From NCBI GenBank assembly GCA_047967505.1, contig CM106541.1: DNA of 64,000 nt. One strand, given 5' to 3'. Below the pieces are notes generated by a model. The model saw nothing but the letters and a program-made list of their open reading frames with translations, was not told the origin of the DNA and ran no database searches. The DNA is from Dipteris shenzhenensis. Taxonomy: Eukaryota; Polypodiophyta; Polypodiopsida; Gleicheniales. The stretch's first letter is position 1. The number at the start of each line of letters is the position of its first letter. The position numbers and the translations under genes are program-made. Shown here one piece after another: positions 46,391 through 58,134 of the stretch.

Positions 46391-47492
46391 GCCCATTGGG
46401 CACCATTTGCATGGATTAAAAGCCATATTTCCATTTTACCATGCATCATGCTTGTGCAGGGAAAAAATGCCTCGATGGTATTCTAAGCATGAAAATGGTA
46501 CCAAATGGCCATGAAACAATGCACAATCCTTTGAATCACCTAATCTATTTCTTATGCAAAGTATCATGCCCATCGGGTACCATTTGCATGGTCAAGAAGC
46601 CATATCTCCATGTTTTAACCATGCATCATGCATGGGCATTTAAAAAATGCCTTAGTGGCCTTCTAGGCATGCAAATGGGACCTGATGGCCATGATACTTT
46701 GAATGGGTGTTAAACTCACATGTGTTAAGGTATGTTCATTCCCATCAAGCATATTTCCATATTTTTGACCATGCATCTGATGTCCATAATAATTTTAATG
46801 GGACTTACAATAAATAATTTTGATCACTTGCATAGTATCATGCCCATCGGGTACCATTTGTATGGTCAAGAAGCCATATTTCCATGTTTTTGACCATGCA
46901 TCATGCATGTGCGGGGAGAAAGTGCCTCGATGGTCTTCTAGGCATGAAAATGGGATGCCATGGCAATAATACTTCAATAAAATAAATAACTTAAGGCTCA
47001 TTAAAAGTTTCATACCGATTAGGTAACATTTGCATGGCCAAGAAGCCACGTTTCCTTGTTTTTGACCATGCATCACACATGTGAGGGGAAAAAATACCCC
47101 GACAGTATTCTAAGCAAGAAAATGGTATCGATGTCTATGAGACTCTGAATAGGGATTATAATATACTATTTTAAGCTTCATACAAAATACCATGCCCATC
47201 GAGGACCATTTGCATGGGCAAGAAGCCATATTTCCATGTTTTTGACCATGCATCACGCATGTGCCCTAAACAATGCCTTGGTGGCACTCTAAGAATGCAA
47301 ATGGTACCCGACGGCCATGATATATTTCATGGGCCTTAAAATCACCTAGTCTAATTATTTTTTAAATTATTATGCCCATTGGTACCATTTTCATGGTCAA
47401 CAAGACATATTTCCATGTTTCTACCCACACATCACGTATGGGCATACAAAAAACCACCTTGCTAGTCTTCTAAGCATCCAAATGGGACCTAG
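46391..47492. repeat. ~180-bp satellite array, start of unit C
   Basis: Begins GCCCATTGGGCACC, matching 41156 of unit B, and continues through several monomers to the target site CCTAG (47488-47492) of copia element 2. Confidence 0.85.
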
Positions 47493-47844
47493 TGTGAAGA
47501 TAGTGGGAGAGAGGGAAGGAGTCTCACTTGAGGCTTTCTCACAATCACTATGGGGGAATACACACAAAGGTGGAGGCTGAAAACAATTTTTCTCTTCTTA
47601 GTTGTGAAAGCCAAAAGAACTCTAGTACAAAGAAATAGAAGAACCCTATATGTGGGTCTCAAACCAAACTCAACTAACTAAGGTGGCATACTAACTAAGC
47701 CACGAACTAGTGTAGATAAGGATAGCTGTCATCCAGCTATTATTTGTGGGCGGTGTACCAACCGCATCTCCAGCTAACAAGTCGGTGACATAAATACACA
47801 ACGGTCACCCTGGCATATCGCGAGTGGAGCTCGATATCTCAACA
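47493..47844 (-). repeat. 3' LTR of copia element 2
   Basis: 352 bp from TGTGAAG to CAACA. The adjacent CTCCCCCTCGAGC is, on the reverse strand, the GGGGGAG polypurine tract that primes plus-strand synthesis. Confidence 0.93.
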
Positions 47845-47849
47845 CTCCC

Positions 47850-48735
47850 CCTCGAGCTCAATCCCAATTCCTGCACACCAAGCAGGTCTCTGAACTTGCG
47901 CAGCTTCTCTGCGCCCAATGCTTTCATGAATATGTCAGCTACCTAATCCTCTGTGCTGACATAAACTAGATCAATAAGACCTAGTAAAACCTTCTCCCGC
48001 ACATAGTGATAATGCACCTCAATGTGCTTTGTTCTAGCATGAAAGACTGGGTTCTTTGCCAAGTGTATACTGCTCATGTTGTCACAATAAATGACAACCG
48101 GCCCATCTGTAGACTGATGCATATCATAAAGTAGCTTATGCAACCAAGCTACCTCACATGTAGCCATTGCTGCACCCCTGTACTCAGCCTCTGTGCTCGA
48201 CAAGGCAACTGTAGGCTGTTTCTTGCTGCTCCAAGTGACTGTAGCACTCCCAAAAGAGAACACATATCCACTGGTAGATCGTCTATCAGAAATACTACTA
48301 GCCCAATCAGCATCAGTGTATCCATGCAACTGTATCTGAACCCTAGCCTCATAAAATAGTCCATACTGCAATGTGGACTTCACATACCTGAGTATGCGTC
48401 TAGCCGCATCCAAATGCGGTTTCCTTGAAGCCTGCATAAACTGACTTACCAACCCAACAGCATAGCTTAAATCTGGCCTGGTAATAGTCATGTAAATCAA
48501 ACTTTCTACTATGCGTCTGTACATAGTAGGGTCTTCCAGAAGCTCACCTGCATCTGCGCTCAGCTTCACATTCTGCTCCAAAGGAACTGAAATAGGCTTA
48601 TAGCCTGTCATCCCATATTTGGACAGCATGTCCAATCCATACTGCCTCTGCAAGAGCTATATCCCACTTGGTGATCTAATCACCTCAATGCCCAAGAAAT
48701 AATGCAACTCTCCCAAATCAGTGACAGCCTCCAAT
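47850..48735 (-). pseudogene. RT C-terminus and RNase H of copia element 2
   Basis: Starts after the internal deletion with LGELHYFLGIEV, a TAG near 48660, then YGLDMLSKYGM, TRPDLSYAVGLVSQ, GYTDADWASSISDRRSTSGY, LSSTEAEYRGAA and HARTKHIEVHYHYVREK. RNase H (DEDD-type in Ty1/copia) would remove the RNA template. A TAG at 47943-47945 falls in STED-stop-VAD, where Gln is usual, and the frame continues beyond it. The RT catalytic YVDD region is absent. Confidence 0.88.
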
Positions 48736-49524
48736 AGATGCAGCTTTAGTAGTCCACACATCAGAGTGGATTAATTCCAATGGCTTTTTACTCTCTTGAA
48801 CATGCCTAGGAAAAGGTTTCCTTGCCTGTTTCCCAAATTGACAAGCTTCACAAACCTTGTGCATTTCTGCAACCTTGAATTTAGGCAATCCTGCAACAAT
48901 ATTTTGGGCTTGCATTGATTTAAGTCACTGTATATTAACATGACCAATGCGTTTGTGCCAGATATCAATATCTGCAACTACACCGGTCCCATGTGCAAAC
49001 ATTGCTGCACTCAATTCAGGCATGTCCGCATCCAACGTAAACATCCTGCCCTTCTTCTTTCCTTTTGCTATCAAGCGACCATTATTTTTCATATCCTCAA
49101 CAAAGCATCCATGAGGATTAAATCTAACCTGCAAGCCCTGCTCAACCATCTGACCAACAGAAACCAGGTTCTTGGTGATGTTCGGGACATGAAATACATC
49201 AGACAAGTATTTCTTTTTCCCATCCTGCATAGACAAAGGAATTTTGCCAATCTGCACAATAGGATGTGCAGTATCATCACCAGTCTTCACAAATCCTGGT
49301 TTTTCCATTTTCCTTGCATCTTGCATCCATTCTGCATGACCTGTCATGTGGTTTGACGCACCTGAGTCAACATACCACACATCATTTCGTTCTTCTGCAC
49401 TTGTCATAGAATTGGTCATATGCTGCACCATCAATAGATGCTCATTACTGTCATCACCCTGCCTACTAGAAGATGCATAATTGCCTTGTTGCAATTTTCC
49501 ATTCATAATGTCATTCTGCTTTTT
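48718..49524 (-). pseudogene. GAG-pre-integrase and truncated integrase of copia element 2
   Basis: Contains DVWYVDSGASNHMTG (aspartic protease active-site DSGA), the pre-integrase HxxxxH/CxxC elements (IWHKRIGHVN and CEACQFGKQARKPFP) and LELIHSDVW with the first integrase aspartate. It then ends in the deletion at about 48735. A one-base frame change lies near 48925. Confidence 0.85.
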
Positions 49525-50394
49525 TTAGTAGTCCTTAGCCATATGACCCATTTTGCCACAACAGTAGCATTCAACATTGCTGTTTGCATTTTGGCCTCTC
49601 TGCCATCCACCACGACCTCTTTGGCTCCCCCTGCCTCTAGAGTTACCATGTCCTCCTGCATAGGACTGGTTTTCTTGCGTTTCCTGCATATTCTGATTTC
49701 TACCATGGCCTGCAGATCGGCCTCCTCTACCTCTGTCTCTACCTCTGCCAGCATTTGAGTAGAAGATAGTTTCTTTTGAAGTTCCTACTGAAGAAGATGC
49801 ACCACCATTTCTCTGCTCTTCAGAAATTAGAAGAGCAATCAACTCCTCAAAATCAGGAAATTTTTCACGGATGGCAATGGATGTCCGGAACTGTGCATAA
49901 TCCTTTCCTAGACCATTCAAGGTCACAAAAACTAAATCGTCATCATCCACTGGTGACCCAATGGAAGCAAGTGCATCCGCAATTTTCTTCACCTTCATGT
50001 GGTAGTCATTGATGCTCATATTTTCTCTTTGCACATTGTGCAGCTCCTGCTTGAGCTGCATTTTCCTGGCTTGCGTATTTGTGCTGTACATTTTTGCCAA
50101 AGTATCCCATGCATCCTTTGGCGTACTTGCATCCTGAATATGCACAATCATGGAGTCCAAAATACTGATAGACAGCCAGTACATAACTTTCCTAGCTCTC
50201 TCATGCCATCCTTTGAATGCCTGCATTTCCTGTTGATTGGGAACATTAGGAAGAACAGGTTCTTCTTCATTTCCTGTAATGAACTCCCAATAGCCTTTTC
50301 CCATCAAGAAATTCGTCATTCTAAACTTCCATGCCTAGAAGTTGTTCTTGTCAAGCTTTTCAATGACAATCTGTGAAAGAGAATCAAATGCCAT
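49525..50394 (-). pseudogene. gag of copia element 2, one early stop
   Basis: The ATG is at 50394. Codon 20 is TAG (50335-50337) where element 1 has CAG. Otherwise the frame is open for about 270 codons to TAA at 49525. The order is the UBN2-type gag core (KDAWDTLAKMYSTNTQ, DFEELIALLISEEQR), an Arg/Gly-rich RNA-binding stretch, and a zinc knuckle CYCCGKMGHMAKDY whose final Cys is replaced by Tyr. The terminal TAA comes from a TAC to TAA change relative to element 1, separating gag from pol. Confidence 0.88.
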
Positions 50395-50905
50395 TACAGA
50401 GCACTGCAAAATATTCTATCACTGTAAAAAACACAGCTTTTGCCTCACACGGGCAGATCTGCAAAACTGACGAAAGTGGTATTTCACCACACAGTCACTT
50501 CCTAGTGACGATTTTGCATCAACAGGCAACAAGCATGAATCTGCAACTCCCAATGTCTCTGCACACAGGCATACGATGCAATTTTTGCGGCAACTTTTCA
50601 CTGACCTGTAGAACAGTGGTCGCACAGCAAAAACAGGGCCTTTTTCTAAGTGCCTACGGAGAACTTCCGCCTCCAAAACGGGCCCTGAAATGACCTCGAA
50701 TCAGAAAAATAAAGTCACCGCAGCATATAATGCCCTCTCGCCACACCGCGAAGGGCGTCTCAATCTGAGACAGTGCACTCTTGCACTTCCGGCTGTGCTA
50801 CCTATAGAGATTTGCTCCCAAACTCGAAAAAGGAAAGCAACACTGGTCCTCTTACCAGGACACTGCAAACTTGGTTTGCTTTCTTGAGCTCCTTACCACG
50901 AACAA

Positions 50906-50918
50906 GGCTCTAATACCA
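50906..50918 (-). other. Primer-binding site, copia element 2
   Basis: Reverse-strand TGGTATTAGAGCC immediately inside the LTR, one change from the common initiator-Met tRNA site. Confidence 0.88.
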
Positions 50919-51269
50919 TGTGAAGATAGTGGGAGAGAGGGAAGGAGTCTCACTTGAGGCTTTCTCACAATCAAAATGGGGGAATACACACAAAGGTGGA
51001 GGCTGAAAACAGTTTTCCTCTTCTTAGTTGTGAAAGCCAAAAGAACTCTAGTACAAAGAAATAGAAGAACCCTATATGTGGGTCTCAAACCAAACTCAAC
51101 TAACTAGGTGGCATACTAACTGAGCCATGAACTAGTGTAGATAAGGATAGTTGTCATCCAGCTATTATTCGTGGGCGGTGTACCAACCGCATCTCCAGCT
51201 AACAAGTCGGTGACATAAATACACAACGGTCACCGTAGCATATCACGAGTGGAGCTCGATATCTCAACA
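50919..51269 (-). repeat. 5' LTR of copia element 2
   Basis: 351 bp, TGTGAAG...CTCAACA, followed by target-site duplication CCTAG. Confidence 0.93.
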
Positions 51270-51274
51270 CCTAG

Positions 51275-52440
51275 TTGCCATGATACTTTGTAGGGGCCTT
51301 GAAATAACGTAAACTAATTACTTCACAAATTATCATGCCCATTGAGTAAAATTTCATGGTTAGAAGACATATTTACGTGTTTTTACCCAAGCATCATGCA
51401 TGGGCATACAAACATTACCTCGGTGGTCTTCCAAGCATGCAAATGGGACTATATGGCCATGATACCTTGCAAAGGCCTTAGCCTCACCTAATTTCAGGGC
51501 CATGCAAAGTATCATGCCCATAGGTACCATTCTCATGCTTAGAAGACATATTTTCATGTTTTTCCCATGCATCACCCATGGGCATACAATCCCATGCATC
51601 ACCCATGGGCATACAAAAAAAGGCTTTGGTGGTCTTCTAAGCATGATAATGGGACTAGGGATGATTTCTTAAGGTTAGTTTCGTCAAGAAGCAAAATTTT
51701 CATATTGGTATCGAAAGTTTGTATGCCCTAATTAGAAAAAAAGTTTGAAACATTCGCTAGAATTTGAAACTTTTATGTGAAAAATTTTAAAGTTTTTCCA
51801 GGATTCACACATTTTATGACAAAGTTCAAAAGAAAATATACAAAATTCTACTATATTCTATCAATATTGTGAATCTAAAAAAATGAGCCAAGCGACAAAC
51901 TTTCACTAGGTTTTTATATTAATATATTAGTATACCTTCGATAAAAACATCTATGAATAGGACTTGATGACTAGAATACCTTACACATACCTTAAGCCCC
52001 ATGGAGAGTATCATGACCATTGGGTAGTGTTTGCATGGTCGAGACATATTTCCATGTTTCTTCCCAATGCATCAAGCATGGGCATACAAAAAAATGCCTT
52101 GGTGGCCTTCTAAGCATGCAGATAGTACTTGATGGCCATAATATTTTTAATGGGGCTTAAACTCAGCTAATTTAAGGCTTGCAAAAAGTAGCATGCCCAT
52201 TGTGTACCATTTGCATGGTCAAGAAGCCATATTTCCATGTTTTTGTCCATGCATCACGCATGGGCGTTTAAAAAAATACCTTGGTAATTTCTAGGCATGT
52301 AAATTGTACCCGATGGTCATGATACTTTTTAGAGGACTTAAAGTCACCTACTTGAAGGCCTGTACTAAGAATCATGCTAATGGGGTACCATACTCATGGT
52401 CAAGAAGACATATTTCCATGTTCCTGCCCATGTATCACGT
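51275..52440. repeat. ~180-bp satellite array, unit C continued
   Basis: Resumes exactly where 47492 left off and matches unit A from 8878 to 10045, including the non-satellite segment at about 51660-51990. In sampled stretches substitutions are about 2-3% relative to A. Confidence 0.85.
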
Positions 52441-53581
52441 AGGGACTTACCATTTTCCGAGCTAAAACCCCCGAGCTTCCAAGATTTTGGAAGTTTGAAA
52501 GGCTGAATATGTTGGCTTTATCATGTTTTTTACATAATAGTTTGACAATATTTTTTAAAGGACTAGCCTAGGAATTTTTAAAAAATCGAAAGGGGAACCA
52601 ACACAAAAGGCATTGTACCTTGCAAACCATACCTTGGAATGAGGAGGTTTTTAAAAAAAAATGTTGCTTTGTTCATGCTTATCCCAATGATGGATTCAAA
52701 TTTGATATTTGAGAAGCCCCAACACTATTTCTTTGGCAAAATAGGGATGGGAGCTAATACAAAAAGCATCACAACTTGCAAAGTGCACCTCAGAATGAGA
52801 AGGTGTAAAAAACAAAAATGCTCTATCTAATGAGGGTCTAATGACAGATTCAAAATTGAAATTTGAAAGGCCCCAATATATCACTATTTTTTGGGCAAAA
52901 TAGGGGGGATGGGGGGGGGGAGGTCATGTAAACAGTATCACAACTTGCAAACTGTATATTTAAATAAGGAGGTACCTTAACACTCTTTGGATCACAAAAT
53001 CTAGTATACAAAGTCCTATCCATAAAGCATTTTATCAATGCTTTTATCAATAGAATTATCACCTCTTGTATATTTCTAGAGAGGTTCTTGACAAACATAC
53101 CAATGGAACAGAGAATTTTCAACAATTTTGACAAGTAGGATCCATTTTTTCCATGTTTTGTCATCATGTATGGATTATCCAATAACCTAGTATTGCATTG
53201 AAGAGGAGGATGCACTAAATGAGGATGAAATAATGCACGACCTGATTAACACTTACTTTGGTGCTCCTTCACCCTAGAATGAAAGAGAAAAAGATGTGGA
53301 AGTTGATAGGGAGGAAAGCATGAGTCTTAAGGAGCCAAAGAGCTTGCAACATGAGGAGAACGTGAGCAAGCACCATGTAGTATGAAGGGGCAAGCAAATC
53401 TCATCTTGCAGCCATTCTTTTGATCTTCAATTTACAAGCAACCTATGGATGGTAAAAAATTAGCATTCTTTCCCTCTTTTGGTAAGAGTTCTGCCTAGTT
53501 TTGATGTATTCTAAACTATAATTTGAAGCATGTACTTCCAATTTGTTGCTTTGAATTCATTGAATGTATCAATGTATCAAT

Positions 53582-53622
<41 letters not shown>

Positions 53623-55870
53623 ACTAATTCTTCACTATGCTATATTCCAAAGATATTGAAATAGATACATGTTCACCCCTTAGGGTTAGGTTTTGTCCCA
53701 AAAATTTTGATCATATACAGTGATTTAAACCGTTTTACATATGGATGAGTCCACCTCCAATCACTTAGTGATGCTTCACGTCTATCTTAAGTCATAAATC
53801 CTATCAAAGAGAAATTTAAATGCATTGCAAAGGCTATCCTTGCAGAATGAGAAAGTACAAGTGGTGACCAAAAAAAGCATGGTAACCATTTTGCAGTAAA
53901 TGAAGACACCATGTAAGCAAAGGGATTTATCATTAGATCCAAAGATACTCAAGATGACAAAGAGGATGAAGGAAATTGAACAGCATCCCTGTTTAGAGTG
54001 AACTTGGCTGTCAATAGCCATTGCATGGCTAGAGTGAATGGGCTTGAATGTATTTTAGGAATTGCCATGGAAGTATGTACTCAATCACATTCTTGCCAAG
54101 GAGGTAATCGACACCTATAGATACAAACTCTTTCAACTTGGCTAGCAACTATGATTATGGTGAATGAAGCCTAAGTGGTGGCAATTTGTAGGCTTCTAAC
54201 CAATGAAGATATTCTTAAGTAGTTGTGTTTTTCCAACATTGACATTTGTTTGTTAACGAGTATGGAGGTTTTGAAAGAGTACTAATTGATTTCAATGCAA
54301 TATAAGATACTCAATCTTTAGATATATAATGTGAAATACTAATTAAAAGCTATACTTTTTATTATGTTTCTATAAAGGTAACTTTATGAATAGACCAATA
54401 TGATGAGATAAAGAATTTCTTATTGTACTTAACACTAAGAATTGGCCCCCAAGGTTGTTGTTTCCACACTTTAAGAAAAGCACTAAGAGCCAAGAATGTT
54501 TTTTAATTGGCAAGGGTGTCTTCTTTGGTGTAGTTTTTTGAGAGTCACCTTTGTCTCATACATTGTTACATTGAGAGTTGGTTTGAGAGATTTGCAAAGT
54601 CTATGCACGTGCTTAGTTAAACATCTATGACTTCGGTGTAGACACCATCTTCATGCAATAATTGTGTGACGACGATGTAAGTTTAAACTGTATCACCAAG
54701 AAGTATTGGTGAAGTAGCACAAACCATGTAAGTTCCTAATTATTGCAAAACATCCGTTTGGGACATTCTAAAATCAGGTTATTTTAAATGTCCTTGTGAC
54801 ATGCAAAAATAAAGGCTTTTGCTACCATATACATTTGGAAACATTTTCATTGGAACAAAAGATCAAATTTGGACACATAAGAGTATGGTTATTCAATTAA
54901 TGAATTGAATTCATAATAGAGTTATTCAAGTGCAAAAAGTAAGTGACCGAGGTTAATTTATAGGAGACGCTAAGATAAAACATCACATCAAGCCTCTATT
55001 GTGGCCACCTCATTTCCACTTAACTAAGCAAGCTTGGTAGCCAAGCCTACTCGAATAAGATAGAACCTGATGTTGTGCTTTTTCCATCTAGTGTTCAATA
55101 TTCTCTGTCAATGAGGCACTCGGCTTATTTGTGCATGTGAAGTGCCTAGATTCTCATAACATAATATAAATGACACATGTGCTTTGGTTCTCTCCCAACT
55201 ACATTATATCTCGAAATCCTAAACAAAAATGAAAATATGGGGAGTTGCTTGGAGGAGTTAATGTGATGAGTTTAATGAGTAAACATCTTGAAGTAGGGTA
55301 AATAAATATATGGTGGACTGTCTCCCTTTGAAACGGATGTGTTCCCTGAGATAGGTACTCTCATGAGGAGTGATATGATGTGTATCCAAAATAAAAAGGC
55401 ATGTCCCCCTTCCAATGATGCGTTGTTGAGGAGCAAGGCCAACACGTTGAGCATGTCCCCTTACATGGGTCAGCCTTGGTGAGGAACAAGGTGAGCATGT
55501 TGTGTATAGATAAGCAACTAAGAAAAGTCCCCACAAGTTGATTGATGTGAGAAAGGGGACACTGTATCAAGCTAGGTAACGCGGATGACACACAATTGAA
55601 AGCTAAAGTGCAAGCAATCCACACACTCTGCTTTGGTGTCTCAAGCTCGTTTTAAGGCATTGGTTCGGTGGAGAGGAAGCAACGCTGGTACAGACCATGA
55701 TGGCTTTTGTGCACTGAAGGTCACGTTGGAAAGAGTAATTTTGTATAGAGCAACGTGCGCCCTCAGAGCTGGATGCCTTCTTACGTCGTGTAAGGGGAAT
55801 AACGATATCCTATAAGCAGCAATGCAAACGTGTTGTAATATAAGTAAGATAGGACAAGGTCAAGAACTCG
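52441..55870. other. Spacer upstream of BPS1-like gene, unit C
   Basis: Matches unit A 10046-13370, with a (GA)n tract at 53585-53616. It contains a ~170-bp stretch near 54580-54770 missing from A, part of which unit B also has. No gene recognised. Confidence 0.55.
53585..53616 (+). repeat. (GA)n microsatellite, unit C
   Basis: 32 bp of GA repeats, orthologous to 11191-11242. Confidence 0.95.
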
Positions 55871-55882
55871 TATATTATAAAG
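55871..55882 (+). promoter_or_regulatory. Putative TATA box of BPS1-like gene C
   Basis: TATATTATAAAG 181 bp... upstream of the ATG at 56063 is at nearly the same distance as in copy A, and the sequence between is nearly identical, so both copies may be transcribed alike. Confidence 0.45.
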
Positions 55883-56062
55883 CAGCACACTCTGGCCTGC
55901 ACATGCATGCGACTTTAGAATAGCGCATAAACTAAGACCTTGGCACGGTGAGCTGTCTGTCCTCCGCGATAAGATAAAACACTCGCACTCCCACTCCTCA
56001 ATATCGTCGACATCGTCCGAGTTCTTTTGATCCCAATCAGTATTCAGCCTCAGTACTTCTCC

Positions 56063-57085
56063 ATGGGTTCCTCCCTTCTTGCCTCCCTGGCGCATTCCCT
56101 CTCTCTCAGAGCGGAGCAACGCAATATCGCCCGGGAATGCCATGACCCTGCCTTGCAAAAGTTTGAAGTAGACCTGACAGAGCGCCTTCAACACCTCCAA
56201 CTTCCAGGCGGCTCGTCCTACCTTCACCTCAACTGGCTGCTCGATGCCTTGGCTGTAGTTCTGTCCACGGAGACTTCAGTTGACACCCTCATTTCCAGCC
56301 CGCTGGAGATGCAGCCTGCAAAGCACAAACTCTGCCAGCACTATATTGACGATGTCGTCAAGTTGCTGGACGTCTGCAACGCTCTCAAAGACGCGACGGC
56401 CGACATCCACGACTACCTCCGCTTGGTCCGGCATGCGCTTCACTGTTTGGACTCGAGGGAGGGGGCGATCAGCCTGCCAAACTTGATGCGGGCAAGAAGC
56501 ACCCTCTCCGAATGCCTGCATAAGATGGCAGCCACCAACGGGGTCGAACCGCCATCTAGGCTGCAAGCTTGCGGCTCCTTGCTACGAAAAATGGGAATGC
56601 AGAAGAAGCATAATAGCAGTGGCATTGATGCAATGGATGGGGCGAGGAGCACCACCCTTCTGGTCTTGGGAGTCCTTGCTGATGCTTTGTCTCTGAGAAA
56701 GCCCAGGAAATCTAGTATCCCAGCTACTGTACTCAGGTGCAACAGGCAGCCATGGTCCACTCCTCTTCTGAGATTGGAGCAGGAATTAGTGCAAGAGGAG
56801 ATGGAGAGGCGGAGCTCTAAGGACGTTGCTCTCTTGCAGGAGTTTGAGAGCATGCGAGTCACAGTGAGAGAGATTCATCGCCTGGTGGACAAGATGCTCT
56901 CGACGCCATCCTCTTTCGCTTGCGACTCAGTCATAGAGTTGAGGCGAGTCATTGAGACTCTTGGAAAGACTTCGCGAGACGTGCAAGGATCGATGGCCAT
57001 GCTACAACAACAGATAACGGATCTCTTCCAAAGGCTCGTCGCCATCAGAGTGGCTCTCTTAGATGCCCTCCCCATGAGTTCTTAA
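56063..57085 (+). CDS. BYPASS1 (BPS1)-like protein, copy C
   Basis: 340 residues, single exon, no stops or frameshifts, first ATG at 56063. Same family blocks as copy A (NW at 57-58, DDVVKLLDVCNAL at 96-108). By hand count it differs from copy A at 8 nucleotides, 5 of them changing residues (D74, L200, G203, T267 and G301 here). Sampled flanking DNA differs more, about 2%, suggesting the coding sequence has been under some constraint since duplication. Plant BPS1-like proteins act in control of a root-to-shoot growth signal; the role here is inferred from family only. Confidence 0.8.
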   Translation: MGSSLLASLAHSLSLRAEQRNIARECHDPALQKFEVDLTERLQHLQLPGGSSYLHLNWLLDALAVVLSTETSVDTLISSPLEMQPAKHKLCQHYIDDVVKLLDVCNALKDATADIHDYLRLVRHALHCLDSREGAISLPNLMRARSTLSECLHKMAATNGVEPPSRLQACGSLLRKMGMQKKHNSSGIDAMDGARSTTLLVLGVLADALSLRKPRKSSIPATVLRCNRQPWSTPLLRLEQELVQEEMERRSSKDVALLQEFESMRVTVREIHRLVDKMLSTPSSFACDSVIELRRVIETLGKTSRDVQGSMAMLQQQITDLFQRLVAIRVALLDALPMSS

Positions 57086-57284
57086 GCCATGCGACCTGTG
57101 TGGACCTTGTATACTCGGCAGGCTACACAACCAAAATGTACAAGATTAAGGGGTTTAAACCCCTATATACGACTTCAAATTGAATTATGATGATTCGTTT
57201 CATCTCGTGTTGTGTTTTATGTTGGACGAAGGAAGTACATATGAAGAGACTAATGATCCCTTTTGGGTGATGCTTGCAAATAAC

Positions 57285-57290
57285 AATAAA
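57285..57290 (+). terminator. Putative poly(A) signal of BPS1-like gene C
   Basis: AATAAA at the same distance from the stop codon as in copy A. Confidence 0.35.
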
Positions 57291-57359
57291 GAACATTCAT
57301 CCTCCATTCATGCCTTTTGTGTAATGCCTCCAAAAAAAAATTCACATCCTTTGGCACGT

Positions 57360-58130
57360 GTCACAATCCGAATTATTTGCTACTCGTAACTAATTCCATG
57401 GTGAAGGTAAAGGGCTCTAGCCAAGATGCCATCCCAGTGCACTTCTTCGAATACTACTAGATCAGCTATGCTATGTGGCAAGGTTCTTACATCACTTTGG
57501 AACATTTGCTTAAGATCAGAGAATCTCCCTTGCTCAATGAATCAGGGAGTTATTCCTCGGTGAATTAATTGATTGCAACCTGGAGACTCGTGCCCCATCA
57601 CAATGTTGAATGCTATAGCCTGCATACAAAATTACAAATTACTGCGTCTCACAATCGATTGTGTAGTCACATCCAAATCAAAAGTCGATGTCGCTCAACT
57701 TGGATCTTGAGAAAGCATGGATTGGATTAGTTAGATGTTCATCCTTAAGGTGATGTCGATTAAGCTTGGTTTTGGATAGGAGTTCATCCACATGACAAAA
57801 GCCCTTTTCACTAAAGCTACTCCCATAATTTCAAATTATCGCTATTCTTATGAGAGTTTCCCACTCAAGCAATCCATACGACAAGGGGTCCCATTCTTTT
57901 CGCCACTGTAACAGAGGGTCCATTTGCACCCGATCGATCATCACATCAATCGAGGAAGTATTCCTAGCTTCTCACTACTGGATGGATCGTATTTCTTTGC
58001 TCATTTTTTTGTGAATGACAATTATAACATCCTACAAGTTGAAGAGGGAAACATGGAAGCCCTCTTAGTGCTCTATGTATACTTTGCTCCAGTTCTCCAC
58101 TCTAAAATTAATAGTTCAAAGACTACAGCT
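57360..58130 (+). pseudogene. LINE reverse transcriptase remnant, + strand, copy C
   Basis: Same remnant as 14860-15910 but without the MITE. The KVKGS block is further damaged (frameshift near 57450). The RQGVPF block (about 57880) and degraded FADD block (57990-58120) remain. Confidence 0.65.
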
Positions 58131-58134
58131 AGTC

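Larger units (their letters stand above)
47488..51274 (-). mobile_element. Copia element 2, LTR-complete but internally deleted
   Basis: Bounded by the 5-bp target-site duplication CCTAG (47488-47492 and 51270-51274). LTRs are 47493-47844 and 50919-51269. By hand count they differ at 11 positions plus one single-base indel. Between them on the reverse strand: primer site, gag, GAG-pre-integrase, the start of integrase, then a jump to the end of RT and RNase H, and a polypurine tract. Without integrase core and RT palm it can move only if helped. Unit A at 8877 has the uninterrupted satellite. Confidence 0.95.
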
